From NCBI GenBank assembly GCA_023378805.1, contig JAMCSQ010000006.1, forward strand, positions 1-14,874: a DNA stretch of 14,874 nt. The letters are read 5' to 3'. This DNA comes from Candidatus Parvarchaeota archaeon. GTDB taxonomy: Archaea > Nanobdellota > Nanobdellia > Parvarchaeales > Parvarchaeaceae. Position numbers and translations under genes: made by a program. Below the pieces are notes generated by a model, which saw only the letters and a program-made list of their open reading frames with translations, ran no database searches and was not told the origin of the DNA. Below, in pieces: positions 1-6,820 of the stretch; the first letter of the stretch is position 1, and every line of letters starts with the position of its first letter.

Positions 1-99
1 TGGCCTGGCCGAGATTTGGACTCGGGACCCCTGCTTTTCCTAAAATGTTGGAGCATACTCATATAAGAGCAGTGCTCTACCGGGCTAAGCTACCAGGCC
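1..99 (-). tRNA. tRNA-Ile, anticodon UAU, with intron
   Basis: Read on the minus strand, the 7-bp acceptor stem GGCCTGG pairs with CCAGGCC, followed by discriminator A. The D arm is GCTT/GAGC, the anticodon stem CTGCT/AGCAG, and the T arm CCGAG/CTCGG with loop TCCAAAT. A 25-base insert interrupts the anticodon loop. Removing it at the canonical 37/38 position gives the 7-base loop CTTATAA and anticodon UAU, which would read the isoleucine codon AUA. No CCA can be judged because the gene runs to the window edge. AUA is a very common isoleucine codon in the genes of this window. The tRNA identification is firm. The anticodon depends on the splice site being placed correctly, which the intron pairing supports. 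Confidence 0.88.
37..61 (-). other. tRNA intron at position 37/38
   Basis: The 25-base insert in the anticodon loop of the tRNA-Ile fits an archaeal bulge-helix-bulge motif. On the minus strand, exon bases CTTA pair with intron bases TAGG through four pairs, one of them G-U. They are flanked by three-base bulges TAT and AAA. Cutting after the second base of each bulge leaves a 7-base anticodon loop. It would be removed by the tRNA-splicing endonuclease. Confidence 0.75.
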
Positions 100-128
100 A
101 CAATGATTACTTTAATAGATACTTTAAT

Positions 129-137
129 ATTTATAAT
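129..137 (-). promoter_or_regulatory. TATA box for tRNA-Ile
   Basis: The minus strand reads TTATAAATA about 34 bases before the mature tRNA 5' end. That allows a short leader for RNase P to remove. Confidence 0.45.
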
Positions 138-147
138 TACTGATTGT

Positions 148-642
148 TTAAATGTATTCTTTAAGCGAATCTGGACGAACGGCTTTGACTGACAAATTTT
201 TCATAGAAAAATCGAGAGCCTTTTCCAGAACTGGAACTTTGTAGAAAGCAGTGTACCTACACCTAAAGCCACAACTTTCTTCAAGCCCTTTTTTGATTCT
301 TTTGACATTTTCTGCTTGATAACCATAATTCAACAGTATCTCAATATTTTCTTTTTCTTCATGCTTGTATTCCCTAAAGGCATCTCTAATGACAGAGTAA
401 ATTACTTTTTTAAGCTCATTGACGTTTGGAATGTTTAAGTACTTTGGATTTATGCAGTATTTAACGGAATTACCAGTGGATAGCTTGGCGTATTTCCTGT
501 TAATGCTTAGTATGTCTTTATTGCTTTTCCCCCTTGCGTCTATAAGTAAATAATATAAAGGCTTTTCATTCAAGGTCTCAAGCAATAGTTTTTCCATCTG
601 TCCGCTTGCATTAATCAAAATATCATACAAGGACTGTTCCAT
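148..642 (-). CDS. Hypothetical protein, last gene of RHH/PP-loop operon
   Basis: This 164-residue protein matches no family I recognise. It has no signal peptide or membrane segment and is charged, with many Lys and Glu, so it is probably a soluble cytoplasmic protein. Residues around 28-36 (PLYYLLIDA) look like a beta strand, and residues 73-130 look mostly helical. Two cysteines sit close together near residues 124-128 (CGFRC). The ATG starts two bases after the stop of the PP-loop gene upstream, so the two are almost certainly co-transcribed and perhaps translationally coupled. Its function may relate to that PP-loop enzyme, for example as a partner or substrate. That is inference from position alone. 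Confidence 0.8.
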   Translation of the reverse strand: MEQSLYDILINASGQMEKLLLETLNEKPLYYLLIDARGKSNKDILSINRKYAKLSTGNSVKYCINPKYLNIPNVNELKKVIYSVIRDAFREYKHEEKENIEILLNYGYQAENVKRIKKGLEESCGFRCRYTAFYKVPVLEKALDFSMKNLSVKAVRPDSLKEYI

Positions 643-644
643 TT

Positions 645-1475
645 TTACATGTAGCCGAAAAGCCTAAGTTTTTCCATTACTCCTTCTTTGTCCTGTGACC
701 TGCCAGCCCTTTCCTTAGTATGCTCAAGGTCCTGCTCCCAAGCAGGTAAGTCGCTGGTTTTCTTTGAATCCAGCTTACCGTCTATTGATCTATAACCCAA
801 TTTATACAGCGGATGAACCGGCAATTTGTGCTTAAACATATATTCCCATACATTTCTTTCTGTAAATGGTATTATTGGCTGCACTCTAACATGATCTGGA
901 TGAGATCTTGGACTTATGAAAACTTCCATAGACCTTGCTTCATTTTCATCCCATCTTACTCCGGTAAAAAGTGCATCGAACCTATATTTTTCGATGGTAA
1001 GGTTCATAGCAACTGTTTTTAAAAGGTGATTTCCAACCTCTGTTTCCAAGCTGTATTCAAATTCCTCTCCGTTGAAACCTATTCTCTTAGTTTCGTCCTG
1101 GTTTAACTTGTTAAGGCTACTGACCTTTATCATGTTGTTCTTTCCGACATTTTTGATAACGTCTTCGTTCTTCGCGTATATCATCTTAAAGCCCCATTCT
1201 TTGCTTATTTCTTCAAGCATTTTCATTGTTTCATCGTAATGCTGCCCGTGGTCTATAAACAAGGCTGGAGGTAACTGCATGTTCAAATCCTTGCAGGCCC
1301 TTCTAACAAGGTCCAAAACCACCGTGCTGTCTTTACCTGCGCTCCAAACCACTGTCGGCCGGTTGTATCTTTTCAACGCGTCTTTTATTACTATAAGCGC
1401 AATTTCCTCCTTTGCATCGAGACTTAATCCCCCTTCTATTCTTTGCTTCTTGATAGAATACTGTTCATTTTCCAT
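645..1475 (-). CDS. PP-loop ATPase, CysD/PAPS-reductase-like
   Basis: This 276-residue protein belongs to the PP-loop adenylyltransferase/PAPS reductase superfamily. The ATP-binding PP-loop SAGKDST lies at residues 45-51 after a strand TVVW. FIDHGQHYDET (about 73-83) and GVRWDENEARSME downstream match the conserved substrate loops of CysD-like proteins. The C-terminal ERAGRSQDKE stretch resembles the CysD tail. The catalytic ECG-H motif that a true PAPS reductase carries near its C-terminus is absent, so adenylation or thiolation chemistry is more likely than sulfonucleotide reduction. No CysN-like GTPase partner is in the window. A strong AGGAGGT site (1480-1486) overlaps the stop of the upstream RHH gene and fixes this ATG. 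The reaction and substrate are unknown. Confidence 0.85.
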   Translation of the reverse strand: MENEQYSIKKQRIEGGLSLDAKEEIALIVIKDALKRYNRPTVVWSAGKDSTVVLDLVRRACKDLNMQLPPALFIDHGQHYDETMKMLEEISKEWGFKMIYAKNEDVIKNVGKNNMIKVSSLNKLNQDETKRIGFNGEEFEYSLETEVGNHLLKTVAMNLTIEKYRFDALFTGVRWDENEARSMEVFISPRSHPDHVRVQPIIPFTERNVWEYMFKHKLPVHPLYKLGYRSIDGKLDSKKTSDLPAWEQDLEHTKERAGRSQDKEGVMEKLRLFGYM

Positions 1476-1484
1476 ATTTACCTC

Positions 1485-1706
1485 CTACATATAACCCAGT
1501 TTTCTGAGCTTATCTTCAAGATCAAGCACCCGCTGATCTTTTTCTCCCCTTTCTTTTTTATCTTCATTGCTTTCCGAGACTATCTCTCTTAAGAGATATT
1601 CCACAAAGCTTGAAAGCGATGTGAAACCCGTTTTCTCTATAAGCTTCTTGGCTTTATCCGCCAAAGGCTTCGGTATCGAAACCGTTGTAAATTTTTGTTC
1701 TTCCAT
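1485..1706 (-). CDS. Ribbon-helix-helix DNA-binding regulator
   Basis: This 73-residue protein has the RHH (CopG/MetJ-type) layout. An N-terminal strand, FTTVSIPKPLADKAKKLI (residues 6-23), leads into a helix and then TSLSSFVEYLLREIV (about 29-43). The tail is highly charged, rich in Glu, Asp and Lys, and ends in KLRKLGYM. RHH proteins bind DNA as dimers, inserting the two-stranded sheet into the major groove at short inverted repeats. It is the first gene of a three-gene operon with the PP-loop protein and an unknown protein, and a perfect palindrome lies just upstream of its start. Autoregulation of the operon is therefore likely (inference). No toxin partner is recognisable. Confidence 0.85.
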   Translation of the reverse strand: MEEQKFTTVSIPKPLADKAKKLIEKTGFTSLSSFVEYLLREIVSESNEDKKERGEKDQRVLDLEDKLRKLGYM

Positions 1707-1715
1707 AATTACTAA

Positions 1716-1731
1716 TAATTATATATAATTA
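1716..1731 (-). promoter_or_regulatory. Palindromic operator candidate for RHH operon
   Basis: TAATTATATATAATTA is a perfect 16-base palindrome, 10 bases before the RHH start codon and immediately downstream of the TATA box. A dimeric RHH protein bound here would cover the transcription start region. The very low GC of the intergenic DNA makes AT palindromes easier to find by chance. Confidence 0.5.
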
Positions 1732-1743
1732 CAAATATAAATA
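1732..1743 (-). promoter_or_regulatory. TATA box of RHH operon
   Basis: The minus strand reads TATTTATATTTG, centred about 32 bases before the ATG. This predicts transcription starting a few bases ahead of the start codon, with no SD site needed. Confidence 0.5.
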
Positions 1744-1747
1744 CTTT

Positions 1748-1776
1748 TCCTTTTAAAAATTTAAAGAAAAGAAGAA
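1748..1776 (-). terminator. T-rich terminator after membrane-protein pair
   Basis: Directly after the stop of the 109-residue membrane protein gene, the minus strand is a pyrimidine-rich tract dominated by T runs, including TTTT and TTTTT. This is typical of intrinsic archaeal termination. No stable stem precedes it. Confidence 0.4.
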
Positions 1777-1777
1777 A

Positions 1778-2107
1778 TTACATTGAGAACAGAATAAAGC
1801 CTAAAACAACTAAAGGCAATGCAATTGCATCGCCGTAGAACCCAGATATATAAGTTCCCTGCAGAAATGAAGAGGTAACTAATGCAGGATTTAAAAAGTA
1901 CTGAATCAGAGTTACGATATAACTTGCTGAGATAGCAACCATGCTTGCAAGTATAATAATTAAACCGATTACCTTCTTTTTTGGATTTGCAAAGAAAAGA
2001 ACCAAAAACCTTTCCATCTTGCGCATGTTAGCATAAAACATAAAGAAGGCTATAACCCATGCAGCCGCAATCAAAAGCGCAACTGGAAGCGGGATACTGA
2101 AACTCAT
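1778..2107 (-). CDS. Small membrane protein, second of a pair
   Basis: This 109-residue hydrophobic protein is of no family I recognise. There are about three membrane segments: residues 5-27, 46-70 and 88-108. A basic loop (NMRKMERF... NPKKK, about 27-45) lies between the first two and should face the cytoplasm. The protein ends almost directly in the last membrane segment. The ATG overlaps the stop of the upstream membrane gene as ATGA, and an AGGAGG site sits just before it inside the upstream gene. The two products are thus probably made in fixed ratio and may form one complex. Function unknown. Confidence 0.75.
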   Translation of the reverse strand: MSFSIPLPVALLIAAAWVIAFFMFYANMRKMERFLVLFFANPKKKVIGLIIILASMVAISASYIVTLIQYFLNPALVTSSFLQGTYISGFYGDAIALPLVVLGFILFSM

Positions 2108-2592
2108 GAGAACCTCCTAAAATAATTAAAGTAAAGATCATATGAAAAGCCGGCTATTAGAAGCGATAAAACGGCAAGAAGCCAAAAAGCTGCAACTAAA
2201 CCATATGCAAGAAATAACTTTGTAACTGCATTTACAGCAAAAACCATTGTAGCCAAGAAGCCAAATAAAAGAAGGATCTCTATTCTCCTGATAAACTGCT
2301 TGGATCTCTCCTTATTCAGAAAAAACCCTGTCCAAGGAGCCCTATCTTTCGCATGTTTGGCATTAACAAGTAATATCAGTGCTATAAAAACAACCGTTAT
2401 CAATGCCCCTGCTAACGTTGCTATCCTAGCGGTTATCAGTGCAATTTCAACGAAATAGGTAAAGCTTACAATAGCGATTGGCTTGAACACCACTGAAAAA
2501 GAAGCAGCTATATCTCCGCCTACTGCTATAACTGCTATCACACTTAGTATTATAAGTACAATTAGATTGAGCCTTATTTGATTAAACGGCAT
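2104..2592 (-). CDS. Polytopic membrane protein, first of a pair
   Basis: This hydrophobic protein of 162 residues from the chosen start belongs to no family I recognise. Four to five membrane segments are visible. A basic, aromatic cytoplasmic loop (KHAKDRAPWTGFFLNKERSK) sits in the middle, and the C-terminus is FNYFRRFS. A TTG at 2613 would add seven residues. I chose the ATG at 2592 because a TATA-like CTTATATT is centred 26 bases upstream, the spacing seen for leaderless genes here, and because no SD precedes the TTG. It shares an ATGA overlap with the small membrane protein downstream. The pair could be a transporter or envelope complex, but nothing in the sequence shows which. Confidence 0.7.
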   Translation of the reverse strand: MPFNQIRLNLIVLIILSVIAVIAVGGDIAASFSVVFKPIAIVSFTYFVEIALITARIATLAGALITVVFIALILLVNAKHAKDRAPWTGFFLNKERSKQFIRRIEILLLFGFLATMVFAVNAVTKLFLAYGLVAAFWLLAVLSLLIAGFSYDLYFNYFRRFS

Positions 2593-2614
2593 ATCCTTAA
2601 TAATATTTTTCAAA

Positions 2615-2622
2615 AATATAAG
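2615..2622 (-). promoter_or_regulatory. TATA box of membrane-protein pair
   Basis: The minus strand reads CTTATATT, centred about 26 bases upstream of the ATG at 2592. This is consistent with a leaderless transcript, and it lies in the short gap after trpS. Confidence 0.45.
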
Positions 2623-2648
2623 TTTTATGAAGCAAATAAGACGTGTGC

Positions 2649-3797
2649 TTAGTTATAAAGCGTTATCTTATCTGGATTAAACATATACTCTTCTATTTTG
2701 TCTTTCATCTTTTCCTTTTTAGTCTTCAATGACTCTAGAAAACTTGAGATTTTTTCAGCCGCTAGCTCTTTCATCTCTCCGCTTAGTATCTTACCAGATT
2801 TGTATTCTTGATACACCTTATCTACCTTTCCCTGATCTTCCTCTAAAAAACTGTACTCAAGAAATGCAAAATCTATATCAGGATTTGCGCCGTACTTTCT
2901 TTGTTCTTCTAACGTGTCTTTTCCGCCGGAAAATGCATATTTCATTAATTTTTTCCTAACCTGCTCTTTGCTGTCCTCTAGGAATATTGCACTTTCTTCT
3001 TTTGAGGAAGACATCTTTGCTGAATTGCCCTGAAGGGACGGCAGAAACTTTGAGATTATTGCAGATGGCTTGTAATACCCTAACTTCGGAAGCACATCTC
3101 TTGCAACCCTGAAATACGGATCCTGATCTATTGCATATGGTATAAGACATCTCATCTTTTTACCTCTTAAAGCTGAAAGAAGAAACGCGGGGGTTATCTG
3201 CATTGAAGGAAAGAATAGCTTTCCTATATTATCACTATCATTGACCCCAAAAACGGCCTTTATAGTTGACACGGTGATATGCTTTGCAACATCTGTTGCA
3301 TAATAATACAGAGTTTTAGCGCTTTTATAATCTGCTATTATATGCGTCTTTTTCGGATCAAAACCTAAGCTTATTATATCAAGTATGTTGTCATTTGTAA
3401 ATTTCTCTATCTCGCTTTTCTCCTTGCTGCCTACTAGGAACTTTTCATCATCCGTTAATTGTATAAGCAAATCAACGTTGAAAGTTTTCTGCAGCCAAAG
3501 CGTAAATGTAAATGGCAGCAAGTGACCTATATGCATCTTTCCTGAAGGGCCCCTTCCTGTATAAAGATAAAAAGGTTTACCGTTTTCATAGTCATCTAAA
3601 ACAAGATTAAGCTCTCTATGGGCGAAGAAAACATTTCTGCTAAGTAAGGGGTGCAGCTTTCCGTTTGCAATCTTCTTTATTCTGCTTAAAAGATTATCGC
3701 TTATTAGATTAACGCCGAATCTCTCTACTAACTTAGAATAAGCATTATCATTTAGCTCACCTTTGACTTCCCATGGCGTTACATTAAGCTTTTCCAT
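2649..3797 (-). CDS. trpS: Tryptophanyl-tRNA synthetase
   Basis: This class I synthetase of 382 residues attaches tryptophan to tRNA-Trp in the cytoplasm. The HIGH motif appears in PSGKMHIGH (about 84-92) and the KMSKS-like motif as KMSSS (261-265), both with their usual surroundings (LYTGRGPSG upstream, AIDQDPYFR at about 222-230). Length and motifs fit the archaeal/eukaryotic TrpRS type rather than the shorter bacterial one. It lies 33 bases after the HAD phosphatase gene in the thermosome-led run. A TTTAAA-type element sits about 20 bases before the ATG, so a secondary promoter is possible, although the spacing is short. No SD is visible. Confidence 0.95.
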   Translation of the reverse strand: MEKLNVTPWEVKGELNDNAYSKLVERFGVNLISDNLLSRIKKIANGKLHPLLSRNVFFAHRELNLVLDDYENGKPFYLYTGRGPSGKMHIGHLLPFTFTLWLQKTFNVDLLIQLTDDEKFLVGSKEKSEIEKFTNDNILDIISLGFDPKKTHIIADYKSAKTLYYYATDVAKHITVSTIKAVFGVNDSDNIGKLFFPSMQITPAFLLSALRGKKMRCLIPYAIDQDPYFRVARDVLPKLGYYKPSAIISKFLPSLQGNSAKMSSSKEESAIFLEDSKEQVRKKLMKYAFSGGKDTLEEQRKYGANPDIDFAFLEYSFLEEDQGKVDKVYQEYKSGKILSGEMKELAAEKISSFLESLKTKKEKMKDKIEEYMFNPDKITLYN

Positions 3798-3830
3798 TTA
3801 ATTTTAAAGCCCTTTAAATATTAATAATCA

Positions 3831-4547
3831 TTAATCTATAATCTCTAAAAGCTGTTTAAGCTCGTGTATAATTGCATCAGGCTCATGTATTCCTGCGTTT
3901 GGAGGTAAGTACTTATCTATAAGTACTGCTTTCATGCCCGCTTCTTTTGCATTGTCTATATCTGCATCCATTCTATCCCCTACTACAAGTGTGCTTTCCG
4001 GCTCTGAGTTTAATAGCCGAGCAAGTTCAATAAAAGGTATGGAACTATTCTTTCTCTGCGGGGTATCCTCTCCTGCAATTAAAACTGCGTCAAACAGATT
4101 TGTAAAACCTAGACTGTTAAGCCTTCTTTTCTTTAAACCCGGTCTTACATCTGTATCTGTCAAAAGTCCTAGCTTTTTCCCCATTGATTTCAGGGCCTTC
4201 AGAACTTCTTCGGTATCGCTAGAATAATTTATTTTTTCCGTTATAAAGTCATAGAATATCTGAGCAAGTTCGTCTATCTGTCTTTCATCCATGTTAAGTG
4301 ACAGATTTTCGTTCATTTTCTTTATAACTGCTCTCCTGTCATATTGCCTTAAAACCAATGGAACATCATCGATTACCTCTTTCTGCGCCTTTAAAAGCTG
4401 CTGCATTAGATAACCGCTGTCCATTCCAAAATTTAAAGAGGTTAATTCAACAATTTTTGAGTATGCTCCACTTATAGCAGAATGTGTATCTACTAAAGTA
4501 TTATCAAAATCAAATATCAATGCCTTTGCTTTAATTTTCTCTGACAT
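3831..4547 (-). CDS. HAD-superfamily phosphatase
   Basis: This 238-residue protein has all HAD motifs in order. Motif I is DFDNTLVDT with nucleophile D13 and D15. An alpha-helical cap spans roughly 22-110. Motif II is LLTDT around T130, motif III is K166, and motif IV is VGDRMDADIDNAKEAGMKAV with D191. It should be a Mg-dependent small-molecule phosphatase of the phosphoglycolate-phosphatase-like subgroup. The substrate cannot be read from the sequence. It starts four bases after the eL37 stop and is part of the same operon. A related but broken HAD gene lies near the right end of the window and shares the motif IV block and the EPD..I ending. Confidence 0.88.
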   Translation of the reverse strand: MSEKIKAKALIFDFDNTLVDTHSAISGAYSKIVELTSLNFGMDSGYLMQQLLKAQKEVIDDVPLVLRQYDRRAVIKKMNENLSLNMDERQIDELAQIFYDFITEKINYSSDTEEVLKALKSMGKKLGLLTDTDVRPGLKKRRLNSLGFTNLFDAVLIAGEDTPQRKNSSIPFIELARLLNSEPESTLVVGDRMDADIDNAKEAGMKAVLIDKYLPPNAGIHEPDAIIHELKQLLEIID

Positions 4548-4551
4548 TTAA

Positions 4552-4734
4552 TCAGTCTTTTCTTTTGCCGTTTACGGTTTTGTTGTTCCAGGCGTAAGCC
4601 TTCAACTTTGAACTTCTGCCGTAACCACAATGCGAACAGTAATGTTTTCTCTTTAAATAAGATTCTTTACCGCACCTTCTGCATTTTACGTGCGGCTGTT
4701 TTCTATTGTGCAAACCCATTGATGCTGTGCTCAT
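4552..4734 (-). CDS. rpl37e: Ribosomal protein eL37
   Basis: This 60-residue basic protein of the large ribosomal subunit carries a four-cysteine zinc site (C18, C21, C33, C36). The spacing is CRRCGKESY followed by CSHCGYG, which is diagnostic for archaeal/eukaryotic eL37. The length matches archaeal family members. Its ATG overlaps the stop of the LSm gene upstream (ATGA), with no separate SD visible, so translation is probably coupled. The LSm-eL37 pairing is well known in archaea. Confidence 0.95.
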   Translation of the reverse strand: MSTASMGLHNRKQPHVKCRRCGKESYLKRKHYCSHCGYGRSSKLKAYAWNNKTVNGKRKD

Positions 4735-4967
4735 ATAGTTGGAGAGATAAGGATTATAGTGTCACCCCTTACAAATACATTTCCCAGCTTTCTAAGAGTG
4801 TCCGCGTCTTTCTTTTCTTCTGCGTTTTCCAAAGTAACGTTTATGTGAACGTCAAAAGCTACCAATTTACCGGTTATAGCATGGCCATTCTTAAGTTCTA
4901 CTAACACCATTTTTCCCTTTGCTGAATTCAAAAGATCCAAAGGCCTACTCAAAACATTTTCTGACAT
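4731..4967 (-). CDS. Sm-like archaeal RNA-binding protein (LSm)
   Basis: This 78-residue protein has the Sm fold signature. Sm1 covers about residues 17-52, including NGHAITGKLVAFDVHINVTL, and Sm2 is VFVRGDTIILIS near the C-terminus. The D-H-x-N residues of Sm1 and the RG of Sm2 are the uridine-binding positions. Archaeal LSm proteins form heptameric rings that bind U-rich RNA and take part in RNA processing and tRNA maturation. The SD-like GGAGAT is inside the last codons of the thermosome gene, so the gene is tightly linked to its upstream neighbour, and its stop overlaps the eL37 start. Confidence 0.95.
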   Translation of the reverse strand: MSENVLSRPLDLLNSAKGKMVLVELKNGHAITGKLVAFDVHINVTLENAEEKKDADTLRKLGNVFVRGDTIILISPTI

Positions 4968-4969
4968 AA

Positions 4970-6610
4970 TTAATCTCCATAACCTCCCATTCCACCAGGC
5001 GGCATCTGCGGCTGCTGATTTGCAGACTTGCCTGCTGCTATTATATCGTCTATTCTAAGGATCATAACAGCAACCTCACTTGCACTTTTTATCGCCTGTT
5101 TCTTAGTCCTTAAAGGCTCGATTACTCCTTCTTTATACATATCAGACACCTGCGGCTTATATACATCCAAAAGATTTACACCTGCCCAGGTTTTACCTTT
5201 TTGGTGCTCCGCTCTTAATTCAACAAGTATATCTATAGGATCCAAACCCGCGTTTTCTGCGAGCGTCTTAGGAACCACTTCTAATGCATCTGCAAATGAG
5301 TTCACTGCAAGCTGCTCTCTGCCTTCAAGCCCAGTTGCAAAGTCCCTAAGGTTCTTTGATACTTCAAGTTCAGCTGCTCCTCCGCCTGCTACTATGGAAC
5401 CGCCGTCTTCTATAACTGATTTAAGATCTCCAAGACTGTCATCTATTGCTCTTTGTATCTCATCTACAACATGTTCCGTTCCGCCTCTTACAAGTATTGT
5501 AACTGCCTTTGGGTTCTTGCATTCTTCTATCAATGCAAGCGTTTCTCCTGCAAGTTTTTCAACGTGCACAAACCCTGCCTCTCCAAGACTATCTTTGCCC
5601 AGTTCATCAAGAGTTGCTACAACTTTTGCGCCAGTGGCCTTTCCGATCTTTTTCATGTCGCTTTCTGATACCCTGCGGAATGCCAGTATACCTGCTTTTG
5701 AAAGAAAGTGCTGTGCTGTATCATCTATCCCTTTCTGTACTATAACTACGTTTGCTCCGGATACTTTTATTTTCTCGACCATCTCCTTTAGCATGTTTTC
5801 TTCTTCGTCGAGGAATGCCTGTAATTGCTCTGGTTTTTCTATCCTTATCTGTGCATCTATATTTGTCTTTTCTATTTCGAGCGCAAGGTTCAGAAGCGCA
5901 ACCTTTGCATTTTTAATCTCCTCTGGCATGTCTGGATGTACCTTTTCCTTGTCTATTATTACACCTTTTATCAGCCTTGAATCTAGCAGGCCGCCGCCGA
6001 TCTTCTTCTCAACCTTTATGTCATCTAAATCCAAAGTATCATTCTTGCCCGACATTGACTTGACATGCTGAACTGCATCTACTATCAACGAAACTATGTA
6101 CGTATCTGCTCCGGTGCTTTTACCCACTATTGCAGTTTTGACTATCCTACTAAGATCTTCTTTATTGGCTATATCAAGGTGCAATTTTATCTTGTCCAAA
6201 ATCTCCTGTGCTTTGTTTGCCGCAAGCCTGTAGCCTCTGGCAACTAAAGTAGGATGTATGCTCTGATCCAAAAGGGTTTCTGCATTCTTAAGCAGTTCTC
6301 CTGCTATTATAACTGCGGTAGTTGTTCCATCTCCAACCTCTTCTTCTTGCGTCTTTGCAACTTCTACTATCATCTTTGCTGCGGGGTTTTCTATCTCCAT
6401 ACTCTTCAAAACGGTCACGCCGTCATTTGTTATTGTTATATCCCCTATATTATCAACAAGCATCTTGTCCATTCCCCTAGGGCCTAATGTAGATTTTACC
6501 GCGTTTGCTACAGCTTTAGCCGCAGCTATGTTATTCCTCTGTGCATCTTTTCCACTTGTTCTATTATATCCTTCTGGTAAGATGAAAATTGGTTGAATTC
6601 CTTCTGCCAT
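4970..6610 (-). CDS. ths: Thermosome (group II chaperonin) subunit
   Basis: This 546-residue protein is an ATP-dependent cytosolic folding chaperone that assembles as a double-ring complex. Diagnostic blocks are [11 protein letters not shown] (41-51), TNDGVTVL (61-68) and the ATPase loop VGDGTTTAV (92-100, catalytic D94). GGGAAE and [13 protein letters not shown] lie in the C-terminal equatorial domain, and the protein ends in the typical Gly/Met-rich tail. The length is normal for the family. The start is fixed by a strong AGGAGGT site (6616-6622) five bases before the ATG. It is the first gene of the ths-LSm-eL37-HAD-(trpS) run. Only one subunit gene is in the window, so alpha or beta type cannot be assigned. 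Confidence 0.97.
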   Translation of the reverse strand: MAEGIQPIFILPEGYNRTSGKDAQRNNIAAAKAVANAVKSTLGPRGMDKMLVDNIGDITITNDGVTVLKSMEIENPAAKMIVEVAKTQEEEVGDGTTTAVIIAGELLKNAETLLDQSIHPTLVARGYRLAANKAQEILDKIKLHLDIANKEDLSRIVKTAIVGKSTGADTYIVSLIVDAVQHVKSMSGKNDTLDLDDIKVEKKIGGGLLDSRLIKGVIIDKEKVHPDMPEEIKNAKVALLNLALEIEKTNIDAQIRIEKPEQLQAFLDEEENMLKEMVEKIKVSGANVVIVQKGIDDTAQHFLSKAGILAFRRVSESDMKKIGKATGAKVVATLDELGKDSLGEAGFVHVEKLAGETLALIEECKNPKAVTILVRGGTEHVVDEIQRAIDDSLGDLKSVIEDGGSIVAGGGAAELEVSKNLRDFATGLEGREQLAVNSFADALEVVPKTLAENAGLDPIDILVELRAEHQKGKTWAGVNLLDVYKPQVSDMYKEGVIEPLRTKKQAIKSASEVAVMILRIDDIIAAGKSANQQPQMPPGGMGGYGD

Positions 6611-6664
6611 ATTGTACCTCCTTATAACAACTTAGATATCCTCAATGCATACCTGCACTGATAT

Positions 6665-6675
6665 CTCTAATAGAG
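6665..6675 (-). promoter_or_regulatory. Small inverted repeat in thermosome promoter
   Basis: CTCTATTAGAG (minus strand) has five-base arms around one central base. It lies just downstream of the TATA box, near the expected transcription start. Two GATATC copies (6635-6640 and 6660-6665) flank the leader. It could be a heat-shock operator, but I do not recognise it as a known Phr site. Confidence 0.3.
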
Positions 6676-6683
6676 TTTAGTGT

Positions 6684-6693
6684 TATATTTAAA
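6684..6693 (-). promoter_or_regulatory. TATA box of thermosome operon
   Basis: The minus strand reads TTTAAATATA, a close match to the archaeal TATA consensus. It implies a start near 6660 and a leader of about 50 bases. This operon is thus unlike the leaderless genes around it and uses an SD. Confidence 0.7.
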
Positions 6694-6791
6694 GTTTTCC
6701 ACTGTTTTAACATGTTTTACAATCTATGCCGTTTATAAACATTGACGGCTTCTCTTACAAGGTATTTAATTTAAATAGAATTAATTAAAAC

Positions 6792-6800
6792 TTTAAATTA
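6792..6800 (+). promoter_or_regulatory. TATA box of galT-like gene
   Basis: TTTAAATTA is centred 25 bases before the ATG at 6821, and no SD is present. This is the pattern of a leaderless transcript. It is divergent from the thermosome promoter. Confidence 0.6.
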
Positions 6801-6820
6801 AAAAATCCCTTTAATAAAGA

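Noticed and set aside
645..1475. PAPS reductase (CysH) assignment
   Set aside because: The C-terminal ECG-H catalytic motif of CysH is absent. The tail and the WDENEAR loop are closer to CysD-like PP-loop proteins.
1485..1706. RHH protein as the antitoxin of a toxin-antitoxin pair
   Set aside because: The following genes encode a 276-residue PP-loop enzyme and a 164-residue unknown. Neither looks like a known toxin, so a toxin-antitoxin label would be unsupported.
5028..6071. A 347-codon plus-strand open frame opposite the thermosome gene
   Set aside because: It lies entirely antisense to a strongly conserved chaperonin gene. Its product is Ser/Ile/Phe-rich low-complexity sequence without motifs, so it is a shadow of codon bias on the other strand.
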